Shown in pieces: positions 1 through 9,114 of a stretch of DNA of 43,064 bases. Source of the stretch: Nitrososphaerota archaeon (GTDB lineage: Archaea; Thermoproteota; Nitrososphaeria; Nitrososphaerales; Nitrosopumilaceae); NCBI GenBank assembly GCA_016871975.1, contig VHBM01000003.1, forward strand, positions 1-43,064, written 5' to 3'. A model generated the notes under the pieces. That model had not been told where the DNA came from and ran no database searches. It was given only the letters and a program-made list of their open reading frames with translations. The first letter of the stretch is position 1; every line of letters starts with the position of its first letter. The position numbers and the translations under genes are program-made.

Positions 1-40
1 TCTTTGTGAATTGGAAATTTTTACCTTTCTTAAGCCTTTC

Positions 41-1066
41 TCAGTTTGTGATAATTATCTTCATCGCACTCTCGCCGCTGTGTGCATGATCAAAGGCTTT
101 TTGTGAATCAAAAATAGAGTATCTGTGAGTGATTAGCTTGCTAACAGGAGTCTTTGCAGATTCGATTAGCTTTAGTGATTCTTTTGTATCAATATCAGAT
201 GCTGCATAACTTGTTACAAGTGTAATTTCTTTTGAATAAATGACACTCATGTCAAGTGAAATTGTTGCGCCTTTTGATGGAACGCCAAACAATACAATCC
301 AGCCGCCACGCCTTACATAATTTACTGAATCAAGCAGTGCTTGTAGGTTTCCTGTTGCAATAATTGCAACATCAACTCCTCTTCCGTTTGTTTCATCAAG
401 AATTGTTTTTTTTGCATCGTCAGCTGGCTTGAATGTCTTTGTTATTCCAAACTTTTTTGCAAAATCCAACCTAAAATCATTTACATCAAAACAAAATATT
501 TTGCCAGCATTGCTTGCCTTTGCAAGCATTACATGCATCATGCCTGTTGCGCCAACGCCAAACACTGCAACAGAGTCTCCTTTGTAAAAGTCAAATTTTT
601 TCCAAGCCCTGACACAACATGCGAGGGGTTCTATCATTGCTGCCTCTTCAAATGAGATAGAATCTGGAATCTTGAGAACACCGCCATGTACAACATTCCA
701 AGCTGGCACTACAAACTGCTCTGATAACCCACATGGCGAGAGGTTTGTCTCATAATATTTTTCACACATTGTTTCATTTCCATGAAGACAATAATGACAA
801 GAGTAGCATGGCACATGATGATGCACAAAAACCCTGTCGCCTTTTTTAAAACCTGATACGCCTTGTCCTACTTCTGTGATAACACCTGATGGTTCATGAC
901 CAAGCTTCATTGATGGCTGGCCATAACTTCCAAAGACTTTTTCGACATCAGAGCCGCAAATCCCGCAGGCATGCATTTTGACTAAAATCTCGCCTCGCTC
1001 TAGCTGTGGCTTTTCAATATCTTCTAATGCTACCTGTGATGGGCCCTTTACAACTGCAGCCTTCAT
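41..1066 (-). CDS. Zinc-dependent alcohol dehydrogenase (MDR family)
   Basis: A 341-aa medium-chain dehydrogenase/reductase that oxidises an alcohol or polyol with NAD(P)+ in the cytoplasm. The N-terminal GroES-like domain has the catalytic zinc ligands C34 and the H57-E58 pair (KLGHEPSG). The structural zinc lobe has four cysteines near residues 87, 90, 93 and 101. The Rossmann nucleotide site is GVGATGMM near residue 170. Length is normal for the family and the ATG at 1066 opens the conserved strand. It resembles threonine/sorbitol-dehydrogenase-like MDR enzymes, but the substrate cannot be read from the sequence. It runs in the same direction as atpF, with a 39-nt gap. The 40 nt left of it show nothing recognisable. 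Confidence 0.9.
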   Translation of the reverse strand: MKAAVVKGPSQVALEDIEKPQLERGEILVKMHACGICGSDVEKVFGSYGQPSMKLGHEPSGVITEVGQGVSGFKKGDRVFVHHHVPCYSCHYCLHGNETMCEKYYETNLSPCGLSEQFVVPAWNVVHGGVLKIPDSISFEEAAMIEPLACCVRAWKKFDFYKGDSVAVFGVGATGMMHVMLAKASNAGKIFCFDVNDFRLDFAKKFGITKTFKPADDAKKTILDETNGRGVDVAIIATGNLQALLDSVNYVRRGGWIVLFGVPSKGATISLDMSVIYSKEITLVTSYAASDIDTKESLKLIESAKTPVSKLITHRYSIFDSQKAFDHAHSGESAMKIIITN

Positions 1067-1105
1067 AATAAATTCAGTTTTTTTGCTAAATTATAGAGCT
1101 TTCAG

Positions 1106-1426
1106 TTATACGCCTAGTATCTTTTTTAGCATCATGCGGTAGTCTACGTCACTTTTTTCGCTTCCTGGCGAAGGCAGTGAGAATACCAGTGGTGTTGACT
1201 TTTCTGCTCTTAGTGTGGTTAGCTTGCCAGTAATTGGGTTTGACATGTCATCACTTACAAGAATTAATCCAACACCAGGATCTGCAGTAAGCTGTTTTAT
1301 CTCATCATATGCTTTTTCTGGCGAATCAACGACTTTGCCTTGGACGCCTGCAAGCTGGAAGCTTGTGACAAAAACTCTGCTTCCAACAGTTACAATTTTC
1401 ACAAAAATCGTTTTTGATATGGGCAT
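1106..1426 (-). CDS. atpF: A-type ATP synthase subunit F
   Basis: A 106-aa protein that looks like the archaeal A-type ATPase central-stalk subunit F. This small Rossmann-like subunit sits with subunit D in the rotor and influences coupling. Supporting features are the strand GVGLILVSDD near residues 51-60, the following helix, and the segment TPLVFSLPSPGS near 78-89, a typical subunit F strand and loop. Length (about 100 aa) fits. No other ATPase subunit genes are visible in the window, so this gene is separated from the main cluster. The call rests on recalled family patterns; a CheY-like fold of other function is the alternative. Confidence 0.7.
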   Translation of the reverse strand: MPISKTIFVKIVTVGSRVFVTSFQLAGVQGKVVDSPEKAYDEIKQLTADPGVGLILVSDDMSNPITGKLTTLRAEKSTPLVFSLPSPGSEKSDVDYRMMLKKILGV

Positions 1427-1529
1427 TTAATTCTTTTTAAAAATAATTCTTTTCAGTTCATGGTTTTGTAGAAAAAAACTATTAGCATTTGGTATTATGA
1501 GATAACCAAATCATCAAATTAAAAAACAT

Positions 1530-1748
1530 GTGACAATCACATCTTATGTGATAAAACCGCTGGATAAAACACTAGAAGCGTTTCAGAACATAGAGGATAC
1601 AATAGCAGACATCAAAACACAACGAAATGTTATGATCGATGAGATTACGATTGCAGATTATGATAAAATACTGATTAGCTTGGAAAAGGCATCAGAAAAC
1701 CTAGTCAATGCGATTGTGATATTTCAGAGATATGAAAAGTCGTTGTAA
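1530..1748 (+). CDS. Small helical hypothetical protein
   Basis: A 72-aa acidic protein with a GTG start at 1530. It is predicted to be nearly all helical with heptad-like spacing of I/L/V residues, and has no cysteines or membrane segment. It resembles several other short helical proteins in this window (for example at 19628) and could be a dimeric coiled coil. No function is recognised. Its 3' end overlaps the opposite-strand zinc-ribbon ORF at 1705-1878 by 44 nt, so one of the two could be spurious; the regular helical pattern favours both being real. Confidence 0.55.
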   Translation: MTITSYVIKPLDKTLEAFQNIEDTIADIKTQRNVMIDEITIADYDKILISLEKASENLVNAIVIFQRYEKSL

Positions 1749-1878
1749 AAGATTCAATTGTTCCCAAGTAATTGCAGTTTTTACACAGATAAAACACAGT
1801 TCCATTTGAGTGACTCACAAACTTTTGTGGTTCTGCTTTTGGGCAGTTTGGCCTTCTAAAATTATGTCTTGTGTTCAT
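1705..1878 (-). CDS. Small Cys-containing (zinc-ribbon-like) protein, missed by ORF track
   Basis: Read by hand on the minus strand: an ATG-started 57-aa ORF. It has a single cysteine in NCPK near residue 12 and a CKNC knuckle near residues 32-35, with His residues between, which resembles half of a zinc ribbon. The N-terminus is basic (RHNFRRP). Small zinc-ribbon proteins are frequent in thaumarchaeal genomes. The last 15 or so residues antisense to the 1530-1748 gene look less ordered. No function can be assigned. Confidence 0.5.
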   Translation of the reverse strand: MNTRHNFRRPNCPKAEPQKFVSHSNGTVFYLCKNCNYLGTIESFTTTFHISEISQSH

Positions 1879-1981
1879 GTTTTCCTTATTACAAAATTAG
1901 TATAAAAACGCGTTTCTTTGTATCAACTCCTAAAAATGGCAGAAGTCTTAGGCTAAACGTCTATCCAAAATTTTATTTCTA

Positions 1982-2012
1982 AAAATCCAAACCTTGATTT
2001 AGTTTGGATTTT
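1982..2012 (+). promoter_or_regulatory. Perfect 11-bp hairpin in the 5' region of the next gene
   Basis: AAAATCCAAAC at 1982-1992 and its exact reverse complement GTTTGGATTTT at 2002-2012 flank a 9-nt loop. The repeat ends 11 nt before the ATG at 2024. A TATA-like stretch (TATAAAAA) lies about 90 nt upstream, so the hairpin would sit in a long leader and could block or tune translation. It could also be a DNA operator. Perfect symmetry is seen; the role is inferred. Confidence 0.5.
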
Positions 2013-2023
2013 ACACTAGAATA

Positions 2024-2320
2024 ATGGAACAAATTGACAAGCAAAAAGATGTGTATCTTTTTGTCCATGGAAGATTTGACTTGATGCAAAAATCAACTGA
2101 TGCACTGGTTGCAAACGGATTTGCAAAAGATAAGATAATTTCTGCAATGCCAAACAAGGTTGGAAATGTAGGAGATTACATGGCAATGCTTTGGATGCCG
2201 CCAAACCCTGATCATATAAAAATTCAGAAAATTACCAAAGTTGTAGATGTGCCGCCTGAGGGAATGATTGGACTGTGGAAGGGCGTATCAAAAGAGGATC
2301 TTTTTACAGTAAAACTGTAA
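2024..2320 (+). CDS. Conserved-looking hypothetical protein, 98 aa
   Basis: A soluble 98-aa protein of unknown function. It begins with a strand-rich segment (DVYLFVHGRFDL), followed by a helix and a Pro/Met-rich middle (LWMPPNPDH). The compact alpha/beta pattern, low-complexity-free sequence and clear ATG make it a credible gene. No motif links it to a known family. A perfect hairpin sits just before the start codon, suggesting specific control. It converges on the SWIM protein gene with a 1-nt gap between the two stops. Confidence 0.7.
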   Translation: MEQIDKQKDVYLFVHGRFDLMQKSTDALVANGFAKDKIISAMPNKVGNVGDYMAMLWMPPNPDHIKIQKITKVVDVPPEGMIGLWKGVSKEDLFTVKL

Positions 2321-2321
2321 G

Positions 2322-2618
2322 CTAAAAGTCCATTGCGAGACTAGAGATAAAATCAACAAACTCGTCATCTGAGAACTTTATAATTTCTGCCTTGTTTTCT
2401 TTTTGTGCAAGTTTAACAGACTTTAGATGATAACATTCACTTTTGCCTTCCATTTTGCCAAAGTAATAGCTAGCACATGAGCAATAGTCAGCATCTGGGT
2501 CAAGCCAGTACTCTTTTTCTTTTCCAACTACAGTCCAGATTTTTCTTTGGCTTGGCTCAAAGACATGCAGCTTGACACGATTTTCAGATATTGTGGAATC
2601 GATTTTTTCGCTACTCAC
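2322..2618 (-). CDS. SWIM zinc-finger protein
   Basis: A 98-aa protein with the SWIM pattern CxC-x13-CxH: C46-S-C48 and C62-Y-H64. It is preceded by two aromatic strands (RKIWTVVGKEKEYWLD). SWIM fingers bind nucleic acid or mediate protein contacts; stand-alone archaeal versions are known, some near recombination or repair genes. The acidic C-terminus (SDDEFVDF) could be a contact tail. The gene is divergent from the metallophosphoesterase, whose start is 34 nt away. The partner and substrate are unknown. Confidence 0.75.
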   Translation of the reverse strand: MSSEKIDSTISENRVKLHVFEPSQRKIWTVVGKEKEYWLDPDADYCSCASYYFGKMEGKSECYHLKSVKLAQKENKAEIIKFSDDEFVDFISSLAMDF

Positions 2619-2652
2619 AAGGATTTAATTTAAAATCACTGGTATATTTTTG

Positions 2653-3402
2653 ATGGTTCAAGTAAAGATAGTTCCATCACATCCTGCACTAATTATAGAA
2701 GGGAAAAATCGGTCTTTGGTTGTAACAGATCTGCATATTGGTTTTGAGGCTAATTTGGCTGCAAATGACATCTTTGTTGGAAAAAACACTACAGTAAATG
2801 AGACAATTTCAGAGCTTGAGAAAATAATTGAAAATACTAGAGCGGATTCTTTGATACTTTTAGGCGATGTAAAATCAAGCATAAAGTCGATTTCAAAAAA
2901 CGAGTGGGACGAGATTCCTTTGTTTTTTAATAAAATAAAGGAAAAATGCGACGTTACACTAGTTCCTGGGAATCATGATGGAAATATCCAGAAATTAGTT
3001 CCTGATGGAGTAAGTATGATTAGCTCAACTGGTTTGGTTATAGAAAACATGTTACTTACACATGGTCATACCATGCCGTCTGAGAATTTTTCACATGTTG
3101 ATAAGATAATCATGGGACATGTTCATCCAGTATTTTTTGATGAAGACTCTGTTTTAAATGGAAATAGAGTATGGGTTACAATAAAGACAGAAAAAGAGAA
3201 AGTGTTTCCTTCTGCATCAGGTGAGCTTGAGATCCTAGTTGTTCCATCATTTAACAAGTACTTTTATGCAACATACAAAAGGCAATACAAAAGATCAATT
3301 TCACCAATCATAGAAAAGACAAAAGATGCATTATCTGCAAAAATTCTTACACTTGATGGAACGATAATTGGTGATGAGTCTATACTAAAGCAGGTATTTT
3401 AG
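2653..3402 (+). CDS. Metallophosphoesterase, archaeal ICC-like
   Basis: A calcineurin-like phosphoesterase of 249 aa. The metal-binding signature is complete: DLHIGFE (D26, H28), GDVKS, GNHDGN, then HGH and GHVHP. The track opens at TTG 2650, but the ATG immediately after it (2653) gives the usual N-terminus. It belongs to the archaeal predicted ICC-like group, which in other genomes often neighbours helicase or DNA-repair genes. The substrate is unknown; a nucleic-acid or nucleotide phosphoester is plausible. Its stop overlaps the carB stop by 4 nt on the opposite strand. Confidence 0.88.
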   Translation: MVQVKIVPSHPALIIEGKNRSLVVTDLHIGFEANLAANDIFVGKNTTVNETISELEKIIENTRADSLILLGDVKSSIKSISKNEWDEIPLFFNKIKEKCDVTLVPGNHDGNIQKLVPDGVSMISSTGLVIENMLLTHGHTMPSENFSHVDKIIMGHVHPVFFDEDSVLNGNRVWVTIKTEKEKVFPSASGELEILVVPSFNKYFYATYKRQYKRSISPIIEKTKDALSAKILTLDGTIIGDESILKQVF

Positions 3403-6400
3403 TTAATGGTATTGTATGGCTCAAGTGGCTCTTTTGTTGTCTCATTTTTCTGCAGCCACTCTAGTGTCTTGACAAAAGAATCTGCAAGCTCTGGCGTTGT
3501 AAGAACAGGTATTCCAAGCTCAACTGCCTTGCGCCTAATCTGATATTCATCATAAAGCATCCCAACGTATTTTTCTAGAGTCGATGTGCTTGGAATGTTT
3601 ATTATAAAATTGATCTTTCGCTCATACAATAAGTCAGCAATGTTTGGTTTTCGCTGTGGCTCACTAATTTTGTGAACAATTTCAACATCGCCAATTTTTT
3701 CAGAGAAAAATTCTGCGGTGTGCTCTGTTGCAAGGATTTTAAACCCAAGGTGTCTTAGCGCTGCAACAGTTGGCAAAAGCTTTTCTTTATTTTCTGCCCC
3801 ACCTATTGTAATTAGTGCAGTTCCTTTAGTTGGCAGATTATACCCAACAGAAATCAATCCCTTTGATAGCGCATCATAAAAGCTAACTCCAAAACATGCA
3901 GCCTCACCAGTTGATTGCATCTCAACTCCTAGTACCATGTCTGCGCCTTCAAGCTGCATAAATGAAAACTGTGGTACTTTGATTCCATAGGTATGGATTT
4001 TTTTCCACATATCATGCGGTAATTTAGGAAGATCTTTTCCTAAAATTGCACGAGATGCAAGACTAATCAAATTAACTTTTACTAGCTTTGAAACAAAAGG
4101 CATAGAACGTGATGCACGAATGTTTAGCTCAATTACATAAACATGGCCGTCATTTATCAAAAACTGCAAATTAAACGGACCCTTTATGTGAAATGCCTTT
4201 GCAATTTTATCGGTATAGTCTGTTATTGTTTCAATTATCTTGTTGTTTAGTCTCCATGGAGGAATGCACATCATTGCATCACCAGAGTGAACACCTGCAG
4301 ACTCGATGTGCTCAACTATGGCACCAATTATGACATGTTTTCCATCACAGATTCCATCAACGTCAACTTCGAGTGAGTTTAGCATGAACTTTGATATCAC
4401 AACTGGATGATCAGGTGATACTATTGCAGCCTCACTAACATACTGTTTTAGCTCCTCTTGTGACCAAACAACCTTCATTGCAGCACCACTTAGAACATAA
4501 GATGGCCTTACAATCACAGGATATCCTACCTCCTGTGCAAAGTTTTTTGCCTCACCAATTTTTGAAAATTCCTGCCATGGCGGCTGTTTTATGTGAAGCT
4601 GGTCAAGTATGCTGCTAAACTTGGAACGGTTTTCTGCCCTATCAACGTCTTCTGCACTTGTCCCAAGTAGATGAATTCCGCTTTTTGCAAGCTTTGGGGT
4701 TAGGTTGTTTGCAGTCTGGCCACCAACTGATGTAACTATGCCTTTAGTTTTCTCAAACTCTGTAATGTCTAGTATTCTCTCATGTGTGAGCTCTTCAAAG
4801 TAAAGCCTCTGGCAAATATCATAGTCTGTTGATACGGTTTCAGGATTACAGTTTACAACAGCTACGTTTTTTTCGCCATTTTCCTGCAGACCCCAGACCA
4901 TGTTTACTGTTCCCCAGTCAAACTCGACGCTGCTTCCTATCCTATATGGCCCTGCGCCAAGAACCATGACTCCCCGCTCTTTTTGCGTAACTTCCAAGTC
5001 ATTTTTGTTTCCGCCATATGTCAGGTAAAGATAGTTTGTCTTTGCAGGCCACTCTGCAGCTAGTGTATCGATTTGCTTTACAACTGGAATAATTCCAAGC
5101 TCTTTTCGCGTTTTCCTGATTTCTGATTCTTCTTTATTTTTTGCACGTGCAATTTGTCTGTCAGAGAATCCAAACTTTTTTGCCCGTGATAGCAATTGTG
5201 CATTAAGATCTTTTTCTTTAAGATCTTTTTCTATTTCAACAATGTTTTTTATTTTTTCAATGTACCATGGATCAATATCTGACAGTTTGTAGATTTTCTC
5301 AACACTCATTCCCTTTCGCAGTGCTGCCGCTACATAGTACAGTATTAGATCATCTGGTTTTGAAAGATGTTCTTCAATTTCTTCTTCGTCGTATGTTTTT
5401 CCATTGAGTCTATTCAGTACCAGTCCATCGTTTCCAATCTCTAGCATCCTGATTGCCTTTTGTAATGATTCTTCAAAGCATCGTCCTATTGCCATTACTT
5501 CTCCCACAGACTTCATTGTAGGTCCTAGTTTGCGATTTGCAAGCTCGAATTTTCCAAAATCCCACCGGGGGTGCTTGCAGACAATATAGTCAAGTGATGG
5601 CTCAAAACATGCAGTTGTGGATTTTGTAATTCGGTTTACAAGCTCTGGCAGGGTATAGCCAAGGCCAATTTTTGCAGACATGTATGCAAGTGGATATCCT
5701 GTTGCTTTTGATGCAAGTGCAGATGAGCGAGAAAGCCTTGGATTGATTTCAATTGCAGCAAATTTATCAGAATCTGTATCTAGTGCAAACTGGATGTTGC
5801 ATTCGCCAACTATTCCAACATGTTTTGTTGCTTTTAGTGCAGCAGTACGCAAAACATGGTATTCGCGATTATCAATTGTCTGAGATGGTGCAACTACGAT
5901 ATTATCACCAGTATGAACCTTCATTGAAAGAACATTTTCCATGTTGCAAACAATGACATTATTTCCAGAGTAGTCCTGCATTACCTCATATTCTATTTGC
6001 TTCCAGCTTCCAACATATTCTTCAATTAAAATTTGGCCTACCATGCTTGCAGAAAGACCACGCCCTGCAATCTCGTGTAGCTCGATTTCATTATACGCAA
6101 CACCTCCACCTTTTCCGCCAAGGGTATAAGCCACCCTCACAATTACAGGATAGCCAATCTCATTTGCAACAGCTTTTGCATCCTCAAATGAACGAACTGT
6201 CTTGCTTTTTAGAACTGGAATGCCACATTCAATCATAGAGTCTTTGAAAAGCTGCCTGTCCTCTGTTGCCTTTATTCCAAGAATTTGTGTGCCAAGTACT
6301 TTGACTCCATATTTTTTTAGTATTCCAAGTTCGTCTAGCTTTACTCCACAGTTTAGTGCAGTCTGGCCCCCAAATCCAAGCATCAGTCCATCTGGCCTTT

Positions 6401-6661
6401 CTTTTTCAATTATTGATTCAACATACTGTGGATTTACTGGAAGCAAGTATACCTTGTCTGCAAACCTTGTGTCTGTTTGAATTGTTGCAATGTTTGGATT
6501 AATTAGAATACTTTTCAGTCCATCTTCGCGAATTGCCTTGAGGCATTGGCTACCGGAGTAGTCGAATTGACGGTAGTTTAGCTACTTTCGCCAGCTTCTC
6601 CGATTTTTATTGCCCCACTTCCAAGAACTAGAATCTTTTTTAGCGATTCAGCTTTTGGCAG
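3399..6661 (-). CDS. carB: Carbamoyl-phosphate synthase large subunit, interrupted by a 20-nt putative intron
   Basis: CarB makes carbamoyl phosphate from bicarbonate, ammonia and 2 ATP for pyrimidine and arginine synthesis. The track ORF (3399-6446) lacks the first ~65 residues of the preATP-grasp domain. These are present upstream in two pieces. Exon 1 (6587-6661) reads PKAESLKKILVLG...GEAGE and exon 2 resumes with FDYSGSQ at 6566. Between them lie 20 nt (6567-6586) with an in-frame TAA. Removing them gives a complete protein of about 1080 aa with two ATP-grasp halves and a C-terminal MGS-like regulatory domain. No ATG, GTG or TTG exists in frame between an upstream TAA and exon 1; a CTG at 6661, 5-9 nt after GGAGGAGGG, gives the usual M-P-K start. 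The N-terminus overlaps the end of carA. If the 20 nt are not spliced out, this would be a truncated or broken gene. Confidence 0.88.
6567..6586 (-). other. Putative BHB mini-intron in carB mRNA
   Basis: Sense-strand structure, read by eye: central helix GGCG (exon 1) pairs with CGTC (intron), including one G-U. Bulge 1 is AAA and bulge 2 is AAT, each 3 nt and each on the 3' side of its central strand. The inner helix GTAG/CTAC closes a CTAAA loop. Cutting after the second nucleotide of each bulge excises exactly 20 nt and joins GGC-GAA to TTC-GAC in frame, restoring the family's conserved sequence. The outer helix is weak (GGAG/CTCC beyond an internal loop). Archaeal tRNA splicing endonuclease recognises this motif. 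A random insertion or assembly error is the alternative. Confidence 0.75.
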
Positions 6662-7820
6662 CTCTGCCCTCCTCCATTAGATGTTTCAGCTCTTCAAAAA
6701 CAAACTCACAATCATAAGGTCCAGGTGATGCTTCTGGATGAAACTGTACTGCGATGATTTTTTTCTTTTTGTGTTTTATCCCTTCTACAGTTTTATCATC
6801 GGCGTTTGTAAACCATAATTTGAAATTTGATTTTTTAAGCGATTTTGGGTCAATGCAATAGCCATGGTTTTGGCTTGTAACGTACACCTGCTTGTTTTCA
6901 AGGTTAATGCAAGGCTTGTTTTGCCCACGATGGCCATATTTTAGCTTGTAAGTTTTTGCGTTTCCCGCAAGGCCTAGTATTTGTGCGCCAAGGCAAATCC
7001 CAAGTGTTGGGACGTTTTTTGAGATAAGTGATTTTGCAGTCTTGATTGTTTCTTTGCACTTTTTTGGATCACCAGGGCCGTTGCTAATTACAACACCTTT
7101 TGGGTTATAGGACAAAATTTTTTCAATTGTGGTATTCCATGGAACCTTGATTGCCTTGTATCCAATTTTTCTAACGTTTCGAATAATTGCATTTTTTACG
7201 CCAGTATCAATTACTACAACAGATTTGGGCTCGTTTCCAAAAACTTGATCATTTTTTGTTGATACTGTATTCATAAATTCTTCAGAGTTGTATTTTGGTG
7301 CCTTGGCAAGCTCACGCTTGACTTGGGTCTCGTCAATTGGAGTGTCAGATACTACCAAGGCAGCCATCATGACGCCAGATGTTCGAAGCTTTTTTGTTAA
7401 TTCTCTAGTGTCAATTCCTGAAATGCCTGGAATCTTTTCATTATACAGCCACTCATCAAGCGTTAGTGCAAGATTCCAGTGGCTTGCAATTGTAGATAAC
7501 TCATGGATTACCAGTCCGCGTATCTGGATCTTGTCTGACTCAAAGTGTTTTGAAATGCCATCATTGTCTTTTTGTGCAAGATCTGGTACGCCATAGTTTC
7601 CAACAAGTGGATATGTGAGTGTAAGAATTTGGCCGCTATAGGATGGGTCTGTCAGGGTTTCATTATACCCAACCATTCCTGTGTTAAAGACTAGTTCGCC
7701 AAAGACGGTTTTTGAATAACCAAAGCCACTTCCTTCAAAAACGGTGCCATCACCAAGAATCAGTTTTCCAAACTTGTTTACGTGTTTGGCTTTCTTTGTG
7801 GTTATTGTGACCCTCGACAA
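6648..7820 (-). CDS. carA: Carbamoyl-phosphate synthase small subunit (glutaminase)
   Basis: CarA hydrolyses glutamine and channels ammonia to CarB. It has 390 aa, slightly longer than typical. The N-terminal CPSase small-subunit domain starts at GKLILGDGTVFEG. The C-terminal class I glutamine amidotransferase domain carries the nucleophile Cys in GICLGAQ and the His/Glu pair in QFHPEASPGP. The only upstream start is TTG at 7820, giving about 17 residues before the conserved strand. The last codons contain the GGAGGAGGG that serves as ribosome site for carB; the two genes overlap by about 14 nt, typical of coupled translation. Confidence 0.95.
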   Translation of the reverse strand: MSRVTITTKKAKHVNKFGKLILGDGTVFEGSGFGYSKTVFGELVFNTGMVGYNETLTDPSYSGQILTLTYPLVGNYGVPDLAQKDNDGISKHFESDKIQIRGLVIHELSTIASHWNLALTLDEWLYNEKIPGISGIDTRELTKKLRTSGVMMAALVVSDTPIDETQVKRELAKAPKYNSEEFMNTVSTKNDQVFGNEPKSVVVIDTGVKNAIIRNVRKIGYKAIKVPWNTTIEKILSYNPKGVVISNGPGDPKKCKETIKTAKSLISKNVPTLGICLGAQILGLAGNAKTYKLKYGHRGQNKPCINLENKQVYVTSQNHGYCIDPKSLKKSNFKLWFTNADDKTVEGIKHKKKKIIAVQFHPEASPGPYDCEFVFEELKHLMEEGRAAKS

Positions 7821-7881
7821 GTGAATTTGTTTGCAGATTTAAATTTTGTGAAGCTGATCGCAGGGTTTTGTTTTAAAAAAA

Positions 7882-9069
7882 TTATAGTGCCTTAAACTCT
7901 GCACTCCACTTGTAATAAGCGCGGATCATCTCAGATGAAACGCTTGGTTTTCTTCGCTCCATTATTTCCCTAAAATCAATCATTGTTAATTCTCTTGGCT
8001 GTGGTTTTGCATCTCCTGCTACTGGTTCTTTGTAGTTTGCCGAGGTAAACAGCTCATTTACAACTTTCATTTGTGCTGATTGGCAGACGTCTTTGATATC
8101 ACTTGCACTGTATCCATCAAATAGTCTTGCAAGCTCCAAGGTTTTGAGTTTGGCATCCTTTCTTAGTGGCGAGGTATACAGCTCAAAAAGATTTTGTCTT
8201 GCCTCAATGGTTGGCAGTGAGACATAGATTCTTTTTTGGAATCTTCGCAAAAATGGCCAGTCAAGGCTCCATGGCTTGTTTGTTGCACCAATTACGTATA
8301 GCATGAGGTCCTTTCCTTTTCCATTAACTCCGTCCATTTCTGACAAAAATTGATTCTTGGTTCTAACCTCGCCTCCTACCTCGCTGTTTCTTACGCCAAG
8401 AAGCGAGTCAACCTCATCAATAAACAATATTACAGGAACCTTTTCCTTTTCTGCATGGTCTCGTGCCATCTTGAATAGTTTTGAAACATTTTTTTCAGCT
8501 TCGCCAAGCCATTTGCTCATCATCGATGCTGCATCTACAACTATGAAATATCCTGCAATCTCACTTGCTGTTGCAGCTGCAAGTAGTGTCTTGCCACATC
8601 CTGGCGGTCCGTAAAGTAACAGTCCTCTTGGCCAGCCAAGTGGAAAAAGATCAGGTCTTCTGCTAGGATATACAATTGATTCACGCAAAGCGTTTTTTGC
8701 ATCATCAAGCCCTACTACTTCTTCCCAGCTGACATCGGGTTTTTCTTTCATGATTAGGTCTTCAAAGTCACGATTGTCTTTTGCAGCATTTCGTTCTTCA
8801 GGAGAAGCGTTTGGATCAACTGCCGGTTCTAGGTCATTGCCACGAAGCTCTTGCAGCGCCTTTATTCTACTTTGATAAGAGCGCATCCTTTCTGAATATA
8901 CAGAGTTTAGCTTGCTTGTTGGGTAAAGATGAAGTAGTTGCATTAGGGCATCTATTGCTTTTTGATAGTTTGCAATTGCCATGCCACGGGCACCTTGAGA
9001 ATCGCATTTTATTGCCTCAGAGGCATATTTGCTTGCAGTATTCTCTAGTTGTTGTGGTGCCATACTCAT
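7882..9069 (-). CDS. cdvC: Cell division ATPase CdvC (Vps4-like)
   Basis: A 395-aa AAA ATPase that remodels ESCRT-III-like CdvB polymers at the division site. Residues about 5-75 form a MIT domain (NYQKAIDALMQLLHLYP), the module that binds CdvB tails. The AAA core has Walker A GPPGCGKT, Walker B ILFIDEVD and the second region of homology with RRFQKRIY. The C-terminal helix (YYKWSAEFKAL) is as in Vps4. Start at ATG 9069; a second ATG two codons later is equally possible. It lies downstream of two small helical proteins and 61 nt upstream of carA, on the same strand. Confidence 0.95.
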   Translation of the reverse strand: MSMAPQQLENTASKYASEAIKCDSQGARGMAIANYQKAIDALMQLLHLYPTSKLNSVYSERMRSYQSRIKALQELRGNDLEPAVDPNASPEERNAAKDNRDFEDLIMKEKPDVSWEEVVGLDDAKNALRESIVYPSRRPDLFPLGWPRGLLLYGPPGCGKTLLAAATASEIAGYFIVVDAASMMSKWLGEAEKNVSKLFKMARDHAEKEKVPVILFIDEVDSLLGVRNSEVGGEVRTKNQFLSEMDGVNGKGKDLMLYVIGATNKPWSLDWPFLRRFQKRIYVSLPTIEARQNLFELYTSPLRKDAKLKTLELARLFDGYSASDIKDVCQSAQMKVVNELFTSANYKEPVAGDAKPQPRELTMIDFREIMERRKPSVSSEMIRAYYKWSAEFKAL

Positions 9070-9114
9070 ATCTAAATTACCTACAGGTTCAGCTTTAGAT
9101 TTGCGTAGGTATCC

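Noticed and set aside
1936-1956. Six-codon upstream ORF (MAEVLG) in the leader of the 2024 gene
   Set aside because: Too short to distinguish from chance; no ribosome-binding site.
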